The position numbers were made by a program, and so were the translations under genes. DNA of 64,000 nucleotides from Paramarasmius palmivorus (Eukaryota; Basidiomycota; Agaricomycetes; Agaricales; Marasmiaceae), in the NCBI GenBank assembly GCA_037176845.1, contig JAYKXP010000021.1, positions 1 to 64,000 on the forward strand, written 5' to 3'. This document shows, one piece after another, positions 44,753 to 56,151 of the stretch. The notes beneath the pieces are model-generated. The model did not search any database. It was not told the DNA's origin and saw only the letters and a program-made list of their open reading frames with translations. Every line of letters begins with the position of its first letter. Position 1 is the first letter of the stretch.

Positions 44753-45525
44753 ATCTCGGTCTCGACCTAGGAACCGGACCCAGAGTCAGATAATAGGACT
44801 TGATGTTGATGCAAGGTGACGAAGGGACCCAAGGTCTACGAGTATTTATATCTTCGCTGGACAGATCATTGATGTGTATGCTTCAGCTAACGCACTGCAT
44901 CCGAGTCATTGTTACCATCATCATGATATCCAGGAAGATCACTATCAGTCCATGAGGGTATTAGCGCCACTCGAAGGAATCACAAACTTAACTGCGACCA
45001 AGTATACACGGGGAACAGAAAAAAGCGATGTGACGCTCAAACAAGGAACAAAAGTAGCCATTCAGAACCAGAATAGCGTCATTAGGACGTTTACCTTGAG
45101 AAACACGGGGTGAATACGAGGGAGTAGAACGGATAACCGAAAAGGCAAGGTGTAAGTGTATCCTCGAGTTGCAAAAGTGTTTCGGAGAAGTATAGCAGAG
45201 TGAACGTGAAGATTGTGACAATGTACCGAGCTTCCGCGACAATGCAAGTAGGAACGTTAAATGTCTAGTACGCGAGCAATCAATGAGACAGGAGGAATCG
45301 TTGCTCAAAGCCGGGAAAAGAGGACGTGCATGTTGTGAGTAGTGGATTGGGTGACAGGGCAAACGTGTGAGTATAAAGGTTGTCTTCGCAGATGTCATTC
45401 CAGACACTTCCCACATCCCTTCTACGACACCCATTCCTCACCCATGCTCTTTCCTCCACGCACATGCTGGCTGTTTCACCCACACTACATAATTCACGCC
45501 TGCAGTCCTATACTTTGCCCTGAAA
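44753..45525. other. Spacer between C1 and E1 with a short frame kept in both duplicates
   Basis: On the plus strand 44,874-45,113 encodes 79 codons ending S-V-I-R-T-F-T-L-R-N-T-G and stop. The matching 51,127-51,447 frame ends S-V-I-R-T-F-T-L-T-N-T-G. Differences include amino-acid changes and indels, so coding is uncertain. The rest holds the divergent promoter region of C1. Confidence 0.35.
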
Positions 45526-46050
45526 TCACCATATTCTTATCCCCGTTCCTAATGACGTACGTCTCGTGCGAGAATCACGATAGCAGGTGAGGTAACCAGC
45601 GCCGAGGATAATTTGGGTAGAAGATGTGCCGTGTTTCCTTTGGGACAGTCGAACAACGATGCGGGAGATGGGAGAGTCGGTTGATAGTAGCGGCAGGGTA
45701 TTTATAACGGGATCATCCAGGTACAATCTATTATCCGGGGCGGAGAATGACACACTCAGCAAAGTGGTGTTCGAGGCGATTTGGTGACATACCAGCTCCG
45801 GATTTCTTTCCGCAAGCGACTCTAATATCCCATGAATTCGCTATGCATACGCCGAGGAGCAGAGTAGGCTTGTTGGCTGCACGATGACGTGAGCAAGGCG
45901 ACACGAATGAATCGGGCATCGCCAAGAGGGTACGTGTGAGATGTTCGAGGTAGTATCGATGAAGCTGCATGAAAATGGGCGACAAGTCAAGCACAGCAGG
46001 GTAACGTACCTTGTCCAATGTATCCGCAACCAGCTGCCGAGCTATGCTAT
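45526..46050 (-). CDS. E1: possible fast-evolving gene of unknown product (partial model)
   Basis: Two exons fit with each other and with copy 2: 45,876-45,793, reading K-P-T-L-L-L-G-V-C-I-A-N-S-W-D-I, and 45,754-45,526, reading V-S-F-S-A-P-D-N-R-L-Y-L and ending G-T-G-I-R-I-W stop. An upstream exon ending at a GTACGT donor near 46,015 is likely, but no ATG in frame could be fixed; stops lie just before it. Between copies most changes in the 84-base exon alter the amino acid. It may be a pseudogene or a rapidly changing secreted protein. No family recognised. Confidence 0.35.
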
Positions 46051-46186
46051 GACTCCTATCGGGGAGTAGCGCGACCTGGTAGCGAACCAGCTTCTAAATG
46101 AATGAGGATGCATCGGTATCGATGCGAGGGCACAGGAAGAAAGACAGGAACGGCGATGAATCATTTTTATGTAAACCTGGCCCCCT

Positions 46187-46195
46187 GGGTTAGGG
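46187..46195 (-). promoter_or_regulatory. Telomere-like box upstream of D1
   Basis: GGGTTAGGG in the D1/E1 divergent promoter region. The D2 counterpart at about 52,675 reads GTTAGGG. Confidence 0.35.
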
Positions 46196-46608
46196 TTTAA
46201 GAACATGTGGGCGATGCCATCGTGATTACGCTTTGGCTATTTGGTTTTTGGGCGGCCGGTGTTTCATCTGGGTATCAAGGTCGCCGATCCAACTCTCAGT
46301 GAATCCTGGATATACTGATCAAAGAGAAAGAATGTTCATTATCATACAACGAAGGGAGACTTCGTCGTCACGTGCCTTGCGGAACCGGATTGTTTGGCTA
46401 GCTGCTTAGCAAGTAGACAAACCAAACATCCATCATTGAGTTCTTCACCACAACCGTCAACGACGACTGTCCGCCTCACGCCGAATGTCAGAAATCTTCC
46501 TTTACGCAACAAAGAAAAAACTCGTCGACCCTTTAACATCTTATTCCACCCAGAAATCCAACAGCTGCCGCTTTACCATGATGACCGATCCTGCATCAAC
46601 AAGCGACG

Positions 46609-47874
46609 ATGTCGGACAACCGATCCCTTTTGACGAACAGGACAAGCTCAGATTTGGAGTGCTGTTACTTACTGCCACCCGAAGGTGATTGGGAAGAGCG
46701 CCTGGTGAGCTTAAGCTTTTGTCAATCATCCCAGGTTACTAAACAACACCACAGGCCAGGTATTTCACGGCCTTGGGTTTCAGTGGAGATAAGGAGTTCA
46801 AATTCGAGAGTCCAGAGAATCGCCTATTCTGTACGTTATCCTTCAGCTGTTCCTACCACACATGATAGTTCTAACTTCCGCGCGACGCTAGTGGAAGCCA
46901 GTCTTCGTGAAAAATGGGAAACCTACGGCATATTCTGCTTTGTGCCCCCAATGGATATTTTAGACAGATGGACCAAACTCCTGAAGGCCAAGAATGCAGA
47001 GTGGAAGGCAGATTCTCGGCGTCCGGCTGAGGTGGTGAGTACAAATCGAGAGTATTATTGTACACGTTCAGCTTGCTGAAATCCATCTCCAGTACGAAAC
47101 TATGACGACTGACCTCAAGACACATGGCCTCCGTGTTCTAGTCATCCATCCCATGCACTTGCTTGCCAAAGGACAGAATATTCAGGTTGCACAACGAGAC
47201 GACTCCCTACAGAAATACTACGTATCCTCGGACTGTAGATCCCACTTGGTGGACAGGTCTGGGCGCGAACTATGCATCAACGTCTCCAGAGGCATTTCAC
47301 CATTCCCGTTGCTCATCAATCCATATTCCAAAATCGAGTGTCTCTCCGAGGATGAGTTGCGTCAAGATGGCTTTGGAGGTTCATACATGCGGATGCAAAA
47401 AAGCATGATAACGGAGTTGATGAAACTTGTGCACTGGGCACCATCCGGTTATGAGGTGCACGCTCCTGAGAGCCCTGTGGACACTAAGGGCAAGCGTCGG
47501 GCACGAGGTACAGGTTCCGCTCCCGATTCAGGCCCAGATACGGCGCGGCCGAAGAAGAAACCGGATGTTGACGATTCTGATGGTGATAGCTCTTCTAATC
47601 ACTCCAAGGGTGGCTCTCTCTCCCATCTTCACCCCGATCAACTATTGCCGAACGGGTTGACGCGTCGGCAACATGTCATTGTTGGAGAACGAGTATTTGA
47701 CTATAGTCTACCCGGCGATGAACGGATCGCTAACGTGATGATGTGGTTTGGTATGGGTCGTGGTGAGTCTCAAACAATCACGGATATTTTGAATTATTGA
47801 CTAAATCATCCCTTTTAGCACCTGAAGAACCGCCTGATTTCTTGCAGGAAGAGTCCAGACGGGATCCATGGTAG
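46609..47874 (+). CDS. D1: unknown protein, five exons (346 aa)
   Basis: Exons 46609-46704, 46755-46830, 46892-47034, 47093-47762, 47819-47874. They total 1,041 bases, with all introns 50-61 bases and GT-AG. ATG 46,609 is the start conserved with D2. In the first exon four of five early substitutions between D1 and D2 are silent in this frame, which fixes the frame against an overlapping one. The protein has E-A-S-L-R-E-K-W-E-T-Y-G-I-F and V-P-P-M-D-I-L, then L-R-V-L-V-I-H-P-M-H-L-L-A-K-G and I-N-V-S-R-G-I-S-P-F-P. A disordered Ser/Asp/Lys segment follows (about 235-285), then a conserved end L-L-P-N-G-L-T with F-D-Y-S-L-P and D-P-W. No signal peptide or helix, so intracellular. No family recognised. 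Confidence 0.78.
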
Positions 47875-48149
47875 GGATTGTGACGGCTCTATGCGGGTAG
47901 GCGTTGAAAAGGTAGGACCTCTCGTGGACAGCAAGCAGTTCATTATGGTGTTCTTTCTTGGGCTCAAATAATGTAACATTAAATCTCGTACAAGTCAGTT
48001 GTATCTTGGTGTCTTCCTGCATCGCGTCATCAGCTTGTTTCCGTTCACTGATTGTGTGTCCCGTGTTTATTTGTTTTCTTTTGCGGTTGCGTTTTCACCG
48101 CCCATGTATATGTGTAGCGTGCTGTTCCTGCTATGAACAAATTACTATC

Positions 48150-48400
48150 CTTGACCAGAGTGTACGTCTGCCAATCCCCAATTTGATAGCTCTGCCGACA
48201 ATGACTCAAAATGTATTAGTTCCCTACGACATCTCCCCGGTAATCGTAACGATCACATAAGTTGAGTCCAGCTATCCCAACGAAGAATGCAGTAAGAGGA
48301 GGATTTTGTCGCAAAGCAAGCTGTCGACCACAACATACCCGACAAAGAACGTCTTAATCTCACCATGTTGACGATTGGTATGGCAAACGGTGAGCACTCG
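48150..48400 (+). pseudogene. D1-prime: degenerate 3' part of a D gene
   Basis: After D1 a second run resembles the region after D2: TGTACGTCTGCCAATCCCCAA, then TATCCCAACGAAGAATG matching the P-N-G-L-T-Q codons of D2-prime, then G-C-A-A-G-C-T-G-T-C-G-A before stops. Both duplicates carry it, so it predates the duplication. Confidence 0.5.
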
Positions 48401-48439
48401 AGCCACAGGGAATGATTCAATTCGCTTGATTGACTCCAT

Positions 48440-48735
48440 AATTGCCTAGGATATGCAGAATTGTTATCTCGGGAATAGTCTGGACGAAGGAGTTGAGACA
48501 GATTACAATGATCGCACAGTGATGCCGCAAGGCGCCACAATTTGTAGTCGTTAGAAAGGTAATGTCTTTTCAATTCAAGGACTCGGAGAGCGAGCTTGTG
48601 AGGCTTGATCTTTGAAAGAATCATGGCCGTATTCAACAGTGTCTCATCTAAACCATCGTATACGCAATTTGTTGACAGCAATTGCGCCACGTATTCTTGG
48701 GAAATATCGTTCACATCCTCTGCTTGCCCCTATGA
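48440..48735 (-). pseudogene. I1: open exon of an unknown minus-strand gene
   Basis: About 95 codons are open from an acceptor-like TCATAG (48,736) and read E-Y-V-A-Q-L-L-S-T-N, K-P-H-K-L-A-L-R-V-L-E-L and L-W-R-L-A-A-S-L-C-D-H-C. Copy 2 keeps only the last third (V-W-R-L-V-A-S-R-C-D-H-C) followed by a stop. No start or end exon could be joined. The helix-rich character is visible, but no family is recognised. Confidence 0.4.
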
Positions 48736-49491
48736 CATTCCGAATTGTGCAGGAACCTCGGTTATGATGAAGCGGATGCGTCGGGATGGGAATGGAAGCC
48801 GATGTACAAATGCACATTTACTTCATCGGGAACATGTGGCGAATATGGAAGACAAGTTACTTCATTTAATCAGCATTTTCGTAGGTTCAAGTATGAAGTG
48901 GGTTAATGGGTTCACGACTCGGACGACGTACAAAGTGCCCTGCAACTCGTGGCACTAGTCAACGGTCTCATCCAGCTGGATTGTTTGAAAAGTGAAAGGC
49001 TCGGAATCTGGGAAATGAATAATTAGCTACGGTCTCTCCTTCACGAGATTCGGTGGAGGGATGAGCTTACCATGCTGAATATTGCTTCTATCGAATCGCA
49101 GAATAGAGAAGACGTCGTTGATGTCGTAATCCAGAGGTGCTGATACGGCTGTACTCACGACTAGGTGTAATGATCAAATTTAACGCGCTTGAAGTAGTTG
49201 GAATGTGGTCGCTGTCATTGCACTACATGCATTAGCAACTCATTCGGACAGTTTAATGATACATATTACATCCCTTACACGCACGACTGCCCAATAGCCC
49301 GCCATCCCGCCCTCACACCTACCCCCGTCACCCCATGAAGACATTTGCCTCGTCGGTGGAACCGGATCGGGGTCCCTGGTCTTGACGTTGAATGTGATCA
49401 TAGTTAGATATAAATTACTATGCACTCAATCAGTGTTCCATGCGGACCAGGCTTTAATACCTAGTATAGAATTTACCGACTATAACAACAG
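48736..49491. other. Spacer between I1 and the orphan A exon
   Basis: No supported gene. This stretch has no counterpart in copy 2 of the duplication. Confidence 0.35.
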
Positions 49492-49671
49492 GGAATCTCG
49501 CAGATTTTCATCATCGTGCGTATTGCCTTGGGTCTCAGCCATTCCAGCGTAGACGAAGCAGTGTCAACCATGAGAGCTGCTGAGGCCAAGTCCAAGTCTA
49601 CAGTCACGGGAACCTTAGGCACAGTGGTCGATATATCCCCAGACAACCAACCAAGGCCTGGAGACGTATAG
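49492..49671 (+). pseudogene. A7: orphan last exon of a family-A gene
   Basis: Exactly 180 bases, the size of exon 13 in A1-A4, preceded by the matching intron tail (ATAACAACAG). It is fully open: Q-I-F-I-I-V-R-I-A-L-G, L-S-H-S-S-V-D-E-A and D-I-S-P-D-N-Q-P-R-P-G-D-V stop. It is closest to A2. Nothing of the other 12 exons remains upstream, so it cannot be expressed as a family-A protein. Confidence 0.75.
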
Positions 49672-50116
49672 ATTTCGAGTAAATTGGACATCGGACCGCT
49701 CAATGAATGATAATACATTGTACACGAATGGAAGATCTCTCAGGTATCATGTTTCGGCCACGTCCGGCGGTGCATTAAGCCATCAGGCCTCAGGCCTCAG
49801 GATTTGTCCGGTCGATCTTGTTCTCCAACAGCACTGCCACGCCATGCCAGTTCACCTCGGCTTCATCGAGCTCCCGAGGTGAAGTAACTTGAAGTGCTTG
49901 ATGAATAGCTTCAGGACAATGAGACAGGGCAAGAAAGATGCGGAAGTACCATAATATTAGTGATTCATCGAACGGACTCGTTCCCGCAGCAGTCTCGGTC
50001 CAATATATCATCAACGATGATCGTTTCGTATCTCGCATCAGAATCACAGCCCACGCTCATCAAACCCCTTACCCAGTTTACAATAACGGAGTTTCTGCAG
50101 AGTATTATACCCAAAC
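49672..50116. other. Spacer between A7 and C2
   Basis: No gene recognised. A short CATCAGGCCTCAGGCCTCAGG direct repeat lies near 49,783-49,803. Confidence 0.35.
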
Positions 50117-51063
50117 TCATTCCGCATTGCGAAACTTCCTATCTAGATCTATCGTTCTTCCTCCGAAGAAGCCTCTCTGTGTCTCTACCTCTACCCATGA
50201 ATAGAAAAGATGGTCTCTGATGTCGACTCCCGACTCTTCCTCTGTCACTTCCTCGATTCTATGCTTATCAAAGGTAACTGCGTCCCTGGTATTTGAATGA
50301 GACCGTCGACGGAGGTATATGAACGCGAGCGCGCAAAGTGCAATAACGACGACACCACCGGTTACACCGCCAATGATAGCCTGAGTTTCTAGCTTTGTTT
50401 CTTGGTTCGTGTGCGGACTCGGGGTCGGGATATCGTGTGAAGGAGATTAGGGGCTTGAAAGATGAATTAGAGAGCTTGGATGAAAGATATCGTGAGTGAG
50501 GCGTACCTATTTTGAATAGGTCTGGAATTGAATTGAAGACTACTACTCATATCTATCGCTATTGTTACTGGACATATCGAGACAATACCCTCAGTCCCAG
50601 GCAGCAGTCTACAATGATAATCTATAAGTACGAATGAAAGGGTTAAATAGAAATAGAAGGTAATCACCCATTCTCGTTCTCACCCGCCAGGGCATACAGT
50701 CTAAAGTCAGTAGTCATCCATAGTTGAACGAGGGGCCAATCTATCAAGATACTTACCCATTAACGACTCCGTAGAAATCGGCCGTGCAAGACACTGCCTC
50801 GAAGCTCCCAACGTTTCGTCCTCGTTCTGCAGCTTGAACCGTATCGCGGGTTTATCATCTCCCAGCCCAAAGTAAGCGAAACTCCGCTTAATTTCGAGTT
50901 GAATCATTTCGTCGGACGGTGGACTTGGTTCGTAACTGTGAATTGTGAGCGTGAACTTTGGAGTCTCAGCTCCAATTGCTATGATTAAACTAGAAATATG
51001 AGTATATCAGTTACATACGATACAGTAAAAGTGGGCGCACAGTGATAGTATAAACCACAACAT
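50117..51063 (-). pseudogene. C2: broken duplicate of C1
   Basis: The signal-peptide exon (51,063-51,041, M-L-W-F-I-L-S-L), the ectodomain exon (50,989-50,757) and the last exon with helix I-I-G-G-V-T-G-G-V-V-V-I are all recognisable. Part of the ectodomain (the residues around C1's second Cys) is deleted and the frame is shifted before N-F-Y-G-V-V-N. In addition the fifth exon begins with a TAA where C1 has GAA. Two independent lesions make it a pseudogene. Confidence 0.75.
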
Positions 51064-51846
51064 ATCTCGGTCTCGACCTAGGAACGAAACCGAGAGTCAG
51101 ATAATGGGATTCTATCCTGATGCAGGGTGATGAACAAAAAGCGAGGGACCCAAGGTCTACGAGTATTTATATCTTCGCTGGACAGGTCATTGATGTATGC
51201 TTCAGCTGCCGCACTGCATCCGAGTCATTGTTACCATCATGCTCGTGAAGATCCCTACCAGTCCATGAGGGATCAGCGCTGCTCGAAGGAATCACATGCT
51301 CCCTTAACTGCGACCAAGGATCTCGGAAGCGTTCGAGTCACACGGGGAACAGCAAAAAGCGATCTGACGCTCAGACAAAGAACAAAAGTGGCCGTTGGAA
51401 ATGAGAATAGTGTCATTAGGACGTTCACCTTAACAAACACGGGGTGAATACGATAGAGTAGAACGGATAACCAAAAAGGCAAGGAGCAAGTGTATCCTCG
51501 AGTTGCAAAAGTGTTTTAGAGAAGTAGCAGAGTGAGCGTGAAGATTGTGACAATGTACCGAGCTTCCGCGACAATGCAAGTAGGAACGTTAGTTGTCTAG
51601 TACGCGGGCAATCGATGAGACAGAAGGAATCGTTGCTCAAAGCCGGGAAAGGAGGACGTGCATGTTGTGAGTAGTGGATTGGGTGTCAGGGCGAACGTGT
51701 GAATGTAAATGTTGTCTTCGCAGATGCCATCGCACATCCCTTCTGCGACACCCATTCTTCACCCATGCTCTTTCCTCCACGCACATGCTGGTTGTTTCAC
51801 CCACACTACATACTTCACGCCTGCGGTCCGAGACTTTGTCCTGAAA
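51064..51846. other. Spacer between C2 and E2
   Basis: Counterpart of 44,753-45,525, including the short plus-strand frame 51,127-51,447. No further gene seen. Confidence 0.35.
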
Positions 51847-52540
51847 TCACCATATTCTTATCCCCGTTCGCAATGACGGATGTCTCGTACGAGAATCACG
51901 ATAGCAAGTGAGGTAACCAGCGCCGGGAATGATTGGGGTAGAAGATGTGCCGTGTTTCCTTTGGAACGGTCGAAGAACGATGCGGGAGATTGGGAGTCGG
52001 CTGCTATTCGGTAGACTTACGACAAAGCCTGAAAGGAGGTGCATGAGTATTCATCGAGCGAGAAGTGCATTGCAGGAGGGTAACATACTTTATACGAATG
52101 TATTCACCATCTATACCCACGATCATCTCAGTTGGTAGTAGCGGCGGGGAATTTACACCGGGATCATACAGGTGCGGTCCTTTATCTGCAGCGGAGAATG
52201 AGACACTCAGAAAAGGGGATGTTGGAGGCAAGGTTCACGTACCAGAGCTGGTTTTCCTTCCGCAAGCGCCTCTAATATCCCATGCATTCGCTATGCATAC
52301 GCCGAAGAGCAGAATAGGTTTGCTGGCTGCCGATGACGAGAGCAAGGCGGGTACCAACATGGAAACGAATGGGAATGAATAGGGCATCGGCAAGAGGATA
52401 CGTGTGGGATGTCGGAGGTAGTATCGATGGAGTCCCATGAAGTAGTCAGAGATGTGGATTGCAGCACAGCAGAGTAACGTACCTTGTCCGCGACCAACTG
52501 CCCGGTTATCCCATGATTACTATTCGGTGTAGCAACTACC
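51847..52540 (-). CDS. E2: second copy of the possible fast-evolving gene (partial model)
   Basis: The exon 52,326-52,243 reads K-P-I-L-L-F-G-V-C-I-A-N-A-W-D-I, followed by a GTACGT donor. The next part begins V-S-F-S-A-A-D-K and ends, at 51,847, G-I-R-I-W stop. Compared with E1, about 130 bases are inserted between 52,010 and 52,140 and would have to be an extra intron. The upstream exon has a GTACGT donor near 52,490. The start is not resolved. Whether E is active is unclear. Confidence 0.35.
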
Positions 52541-53123
52541 GCCTGAGTGCTGGTGAATGACCATGTGTGCTCGGTATAGAGTAGGACAACTCTATGCAAG
52601 GGCACAGGCAAAGAAAGACGTGGAACGATGAATCATGATGGTTGTCGAGAGAGAACTTTTTCATGGAACCCTGAGTTAGGGTTTGGTTTAATTGGGTTGG
52701 CGTTTCGGCCATCGGCATGCTGCTCCGGTGCCGCAATGCGTGAATAACTGAATGCGACAACCCAGGTCCAGACACTCAAGGTACATCTGTGTCAGGCAGT
52801 GTCGCAGCATTTAATTTCTGGGGGGACTGAAGAGAAAGTACCATACATCGAGGGGGTAGAGTCTAGACTTCATCCTCACGTGCCTTGCGGAACCGCAATG
52901 TTTGGCTAGCTTCAACCAAACATCCGTCAGTGAGCTTCTTCACCATAAACCTCCTCGACGACGACTGCCCGCCTCACGCCGAATGACAGAAATCTTCCTT
53001 TAAAAACCCAGGATCAATATATTCCCCCTCATCGACCCCTTAAGAGCTTATTCCAACCAAAAATCAAACATTTGCCGCCCTATCAAGATGATCGATCCTG
53101 CATCAACGAGCAACGAGAACACA

Positions 53124-54429
53124 ATGTCGGACAATCGATCCCTTTTGACGAACAGGACCAGCCCAGATTTAGAGTGCTGTTACTTACTACCAGGAGGTGA
53201 TCCGAGGGAAGAGGTTATAGTGAGCTTAAGCTGTTGTCAATCATCCCGTGTTACTAATCAACACAACAGGCCAGGTATTTCACGGCCTTGGGCTTCAGTG
53301 GAGATAAGGAGTTCAAATTCGAGAGTCCGGAGAATCGTATATTTTGTACGTGCTCCTTTAGCCGTTCCTTCCGGACCTTGTGGTTCTAATCACTGCACGA
53401 CGTTAGTGGAAGCCAGTCTTCGTGAAAAATGGGAAACCTATGGCATATTCTGCTTTGTGCCCCCAATGGATATCGTCGAGAAATGGACCAAACTCCTGAA
53501 GGCCAAAAGTGCAGAGTGGAAGGTAGATTCTCGACGTCCGGCTGAGGTGGTAAGTATAAATCGAGAGTGTTATTATGTACGTTCAGCTCGCTGAAATCAA
53601 TCTCCAGTACGAAACTATGACGACTGACCTCAAGACACATGGCCTCCGTGTGCTAGTCATCCATCCCATGCACTTCCTTGCCAAAGGACAGAATATTCAG
53701 GTTGCACAACGCAACGACTCCCTAAAAAAATACTACATACCCTCGGACTCTAGATCCCACTTAGTGGACAAGTCTGAGCGCGAACTATGCATCAACGTCT
53801 CCAGAGACATTTCACCATTCCCGTTGATCATCAATGCATTCTCCAAACTCGAGTGTCTCTCCGAGCATGCGTTACGTCAAGATGGCTTTGGGGGTATATA
53901 CATGCGGATGCACAAAAGGATGTTATCGGAATTGGTGGATCTTGCGTACTGGAGACCACCTGGTCACGAGGCGGACGCGATCGGTGCTGAGTTTCTCAGC
54001 CACCCTGTGGACGTCAAGGTCGAGCGTCGGGCGCAGGATATGAATACAGATTCCGACTCTGATTCAGGCTCACATTCAGATACAGATACAGCAACGCCGA
54101 GGAAGGAACGGATCGTTGACAATTCTGATGATTCTGACGGTGATAGCTCTTCCGATAGCTCCGAGGGTGCCTCTCTCTCTGATCTTTCCCCCGATGGACT
54201 ATTGCCGAACGGGTTGACGCAGCGGCAACATGACATTGTTGCAGGACGACTATTTGACTACAGTCTACCCGACGATGAACGAATCGCTAATGTGATGATG
54301 TGGATTGGTATGGCTCGTGGTGAGTGCTCAGACTATCACGAATGTTTTGAATTGATCAACTCTTCCCCTTTAGCACCTGAAGAACCGCCTGATTTCATGC
54401 AGGGAGAAGGAGATGAGGATCCATGGTAG
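53124..54429 (+). CDS. D2: unknown protein, five exons (360 aa)
   Basis: Exons 53124-53219, 53270-53345, 53407-53549, 53608-54319, 54374-54429. They total 1,083 bases with no stop, and splice sites and exon sizes match D1 except exon 4, which is 42 bases longer in the disordered segment. That segment is a Ser/Asp run (S-D-S-D-S-G-S-H-S-D, then D-D-S-D-G-D-S-S-S-D). The rest keeps H-P-M-H-F-L-A-K-G, I-N-V-S-R-D-I-S-P-F, L-L-P-N-G-L-T-Q and D-P-W. An ATG at 53,088 is in frame, but D1 lacks it, so 53,124 is preferred. Intracellular, function unknown. That both duplicates are open suggests selection. Confidence 0.78.
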
Positions 54430-54719
54430 GGATCGTGACGGCTTACGCGGTGCAGGCGTTGAAAAGGTAGGACCTCTCCGTGGACAGCAAGCAGTTCATT
54501 ATGGTGTTCTTTCTTGGGCTCTAATAGTGTAACATTAAATCTCGTACAAGTCAGTTGTATCTTGGTATCTTCCTGCATCGTGTCATCAGTTTATTCCGTT
54601 CACTGCTCGTCTTTCTGTACATAAAGTCCCGTGTTTTCTTTTGCGGTTGTGTTTGTACCGAGCATGTTCAAATTTAGGTGTAGCGCTGTTCCCACTAACA
54701 TCGTAATTTTATCCTTGAC

Positions 54720-55370
54720 CCGACTCGGAGTGTACGTTTGTCAATCCCCAACTGAAGTTTGTGTAATTCTGCGTTCGGATCTCGCCGAGCTCTAAACAAA
54801 CGAACTGGGCTCGAACTACACCTTAAAGTCTCCAGGGATACTTCGCCATTCGCGTTGATCGTGAACGCGTTCTCCAAACTCCTATATTTTACCGATGTCG
54901 AATTGAATCGGGCTGGACAGAGAGGTGCATACTACATGCAAATGGTGAGGTATAGGCTGGAGGAACTAGTGCACCTCATTTATTATGCGCCACCCGAGGG
55001 ATGAGGAGCAAAAGGGACATTCGACCATATTGTCCCAGATTGCGACGGTGAACGTTTCTCCCAATGGACATCTGGATATTGACCATGGTGATAACTCAGA
55101 TGACGACTCGGATGGCTACGAGTCAGATGACTACAATGGTTCAGTAATAGTCGCTCTGACGACAATAGCTCCAGCGACAATAGCTAAGAATGTGTTTGTT
55201 CCTCAGACAACATTTGCGGTGATCGTGATGATCACAGGAGTCCAGGTGCACTCTATCCCAACGGACTGACGCAGCAAGAGCAGGTTTTTGTTGCAGCGCA
55301 AGCTGTCGATTACTGAGAAAGAACATCTTAATCTCTTGATGTTGACGATTCGCATAGCGAATGGTGAGTA
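54720..55370 (+). pseudogene. D2-prime: degenerate 3' part of a D gene
   Basis: A frame at 54,759-55,001 reads L-K-V-S-R-D-T-S-P-F-A-L-I-V-N-A-F-S-K and E-E-L-V-H-L-I-Y-Y-A-P, parallel to D2 exon 4. It then stops. Beyond, an Asp/Ser-rich stretch (D-N-S-D-D-D-S-D) and Y-P-N-G-L-T-Q-Q-E-Q survive in other frames, ending A-V-D-Y stop at 55,316. It is a third, older D copy, better preserved than D1-prime. Confidence 0.65.
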
Positions 55371-55429
55371 CACGACTCACAGAGGATGATTTGATCCACT
55401 TAATTGACTCCACGATCGCCTAGGGTACA

Positions 55430-55560
55430 CAGAGCTGCCAAATTTCATGAATCCCAATCTTGGGAATAGTTTGGACGAAGGTGCAGAGCCAGATGGCAGT
55501 GATCGCACCGTGATGCCACAAGGCGCCACACGTCGTAGTCGTTGAGCAGGTCGCCCTTTT
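55430..55560 (-). pseudogene. I2: remnant of the I exon
   Basis: Minus strand reads D-V-W-R-L-V-A-S-R-C-D-H-C-H-L and L-R-P-N-Y-S-Q-D before a stop, matching the end of I1. The N-terminal two thirds are replaced by unrelated sequence. 55,560-55,880 beyond it holds nothing recognised. Confidence 0.5.
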
Positions 55561-55879
55561 GTCTGAAAAATATGAATAGGGCGAATATGTTCAACCCAGT
55601 ACGAAACGATCTGCCCGAAACCAGCCCAAGCCAACCTGGTCAATTCGTAGGCCCACTCGCGGTATAATCGTTGCAGCGGTCCTGGTGACTATTGAATCCA
55701 AATCAGTCAAGTACCAAAGAAAAAGGACGCACTATAATATCCATTTACTTCGGATCTAATCATTACCCGCATACAACCTTCTAACGTACCAGTCTCGATA
55801 TCCTACGGCGTAATCGGGATTCCCCACAAGTTACCGTTAACGCAGCAATCCATATGGAACTTGAAATACAATAGAGGGA

Positions 55880-55990
55880 AAAGGGCGAGTGATGCATCTG
55901 AATGATAGCGGTTGGAGGCCGTCACCTCCGCGTTCGAGTGTTGATGCTCCCTGGTTAATATGCTGCGGTGCGATTGATTATATTCATAGT
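55880..55990 (+). pseudogene. B8: fragment of a family-B tail
   Basis: Plus strand reads M-H-L-N-D-S-G-W-R-P-S-P-P-R-S, the hallmark of the family-B cytoplasmic end, then loses frame before the P-P-R-Y-D-A-A element. No other exon is nearby. Confidence 0.6.
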
Positions 55991-56151
55991 TCGGTTGTAG
56001 TACCCGTTTCAGCAACCCTAGAGAGATGTACAAATGTACTGATTATTTTTATCTACTCTATATGCTGTAATATTCACCGACATTCTTTGCTTGCGTCCCT
56101 CAGGTTTCCTGTGAGAATTACATGCCAGCATATATTTTACGGACTCCTTGC

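Larger units (their letters stand above)
43806..48600. repeat. Segmental duplication, copy 1
   Basis: This block (C1, a short plus-strand frame, E1, D1, D1-prime, I1) is repeated at 50,117-55,560 in the same order and orientation. Many stretches are nearly identical, such as the D exons. Copy 2 is longer because of insertions in the E-D and D-prime regions. Confidence 0.8.
50117..55560. repeat. Segmental duplication, copy 2
   Basis: Duplicate of 43,806-48,600 (C2, short frame, E2, D2, D2-prime, I2). C decayed in this copy while D stayed open in both. Confidence 0.8.

Noticed and set aside
46485..46688. Alternative first exon for D1 in another frame
   Set aside because: Differences between D1 and D2 are mainly silent in the ATG 46,609 frame and change residues in this one. 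It also breaks upstream in D2.
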